From Aporhodopirellula aestuarii (GTDB lineage: Bacteria > Planctomycetota > Planctomycetia > Pirellulales > Pirellulaceae): DNA of 64,000 nt. Below are positions 63,348 through 64,000 of the stretch, piece after piece; within the stretch, counting starts at the first letter, position 1; each line of letters starts with the position of its first letter. The notes beneath the pieces are model-generated. The model saw nothing but the letters and a program-made list of their open reading frames with translations. It ran no database searches and was not told the DNA's origin. Position numbers and translations under genes: made by a program. The stretch covers positions 1 through 64,000 of the forward strand of contig NZ_JAMQBK010000073.1 of assembly GCF_023701485.1 (NCBI RefSeq). The letters run 5' to 3'.

Positions 63348-64000
63348 ATGCAGAAACGAATGACGATGCTGGTGTTGGCGGTGCTGCTTTCCGGAGTGAC
63401 TGTGCTTGCCGTGGAGAGCACGAACCGGGCAGAGGATGCCTGGTACAAGCTGGTGGGTGAGAGGTTTTCAAAACGCCCGGAGTTTGCATTTGTAGAGAAT
63501 GATCCAACCTTGCCCAATGTGCTGATCTATGGCGACTCGATATCGATCCATTACACGCAGCGCTTGCGGGAAAAACTGAACGGCCAGGCAAATGTGTACC
63601 GGCTGTTTCGCAATGGAGGCGACTCCAGCACGTTCATTGCCAATATGAGCAAGATGCACGACGCCATGCACGACGAACGTCTTGACCACCCCTGGGATTT
63701 TCAGTGGGACGTCATTCATTTCAACGTCGGTCTCCATGATCTCAAGTATCTTCGGGGCAGGAAGCTGGACAAAACCAACGGAAAACAGGTTTCTTCGCTG
63801 GAGACCTACCAGAAGAACCTTGGCGAGATCGTGGAATATCTACGGACGCTTGCACCTGATGCTAAACTCCTCTTCGCAACCACGACGCCGGTCGCGCCAG
63901 ACGAACCAGGTCGCAAGGTTGGCGACTCGGCTAGGTTCAACGCTGCTGCCCGCGAGGTGTTAGCGGGATATCCCGACGTTTCGATCAATGATCTGCACTC
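63348..64000 (+). CDS. SGNH/GDSL-type esterase, secreted (runs off the window)
   Basis: 217 residues are visible without a stop. Signal peptide MQKRMTMLVLAVLLSGVTVL. SGNH block I is NVLIYGDSISIHYTQRL (Ser nucleophile). Block II/III is FRNGGDSSTF, with VIHFNVGLHDLKYL as the Asn block. The catalytic Asp/His block would lie beyond the window end. It probably removes O-acyl groups from the glycan. An intact paralogue of the pseudogene at 43700-44572. Confidence 0.88.
   Translation, partial: MQKRMTMLVLAVLLSGVTVLAVESTNRAEDAWYKLVGERFSKRPEFAFVENDPTLPNVLIYGDSISIHYTQRLREKLNGQANVYRLFRNGGDSSTFIANMSKMHDAMHDERLDHPWDFQWDVIHFNVGLHDLKYLRGRKLDKTNGKQVSSLETYQKNLGEIVEYLRTLAPDAKLLFATTTPVAPDEPGRKVGDSARFNAAAREVLAGYPDVSINDLH

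Overview
The window looks like a chromosomal segment of a marine planctomycete, probably a Pirellulales member. The reasons are a DUF1559 pilin-like protein, two formylglycine-type sulfatases in a long polysaccharide-degradation operon, many low-complexity intergenic palindromes, and a decayed REP-associated transposase. The genus cannot be fixed from sequence alone.

Layout. (1) 1-2.8 kb: a truncated low-complexity gene, a RAYT transposase remnant with REP-like repeats, and two small membrane proteins, all on the minus strand. (2) 3.0-21 kb, plus strand: a lambda-like head and tail module (gpW-like, portal, protease/scaffold, decoration, gpT-like major capsid, neck, tail tube, tape measure, distal tail). 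No terminase, lysis or replication genes are visible. Host-type palindromes sit in its gaps. (3) 21.6-23.1 kb, minus strand: a 55-aa protein, a GP88-family protein and a RadC/JAB protein, followed by a perfect-palindrome operator candidate and a 3' fragment of a tRNA-Cys gene. (4) 23.7-27.9 kb: an intact tRNA-Lys(CTT), a tyrosine integrase, an excisionase-like HTH protein and several unknown small genes. (5) 28.4-40.4 kb: a complete type I-C CRISPR-Cas locus (cas3, cas5c, cas8c, cas7c, cas4, cas1, cas2) with a 45-repeat, 44-spacer array. (6) 40.5-44.6 kb: a recombinase-like HTH remnant, a DUF1559 protein, a small lipoprotein and an SGNH-hydrolase pseudogene. (7) 44.7-64 kb, plus strand: a sulfated, probably fucose-containing, glycan utilisation operon (two sulfatases, two esterases, a beta-helix protein, GH28, a DUF5060 protein, DUF1080, GH95, two GH29, a putative glycosidase, an SGNH hydrolase running off the window).

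Most interesting result. Between cas3 and cas5c, on the minus strand, lies a solitary degenerate CRISPR repeat. It keeps the 3' 14 nt of the array repeat and has a re-paired stem. It is followed by about 32 nt of pseudo-spacer and a 12-bp hairpin. The first 11 nt of the pseudo-spacer match perfectly a site over the -10/start region of the cas5c operon promoter. That site carries TTC, the known type I-C PAM, in exactly the right place. This is the architecture of a Cas-regulating guide RNA (CreR-like), which would let Cascade repress its own operon. The same operon also carries an inserted divergent gene pair (a truncated kinase-like protein and an 81-aa protein) between cas7c and cas4.

The integrase beside tRNA-Lys, the excisionase-like gene and the recombinase remnant on the far side suggest that the CRISPR-Cas region may have arrived on an integrative element. 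No second attachment repeat was found inside the window.
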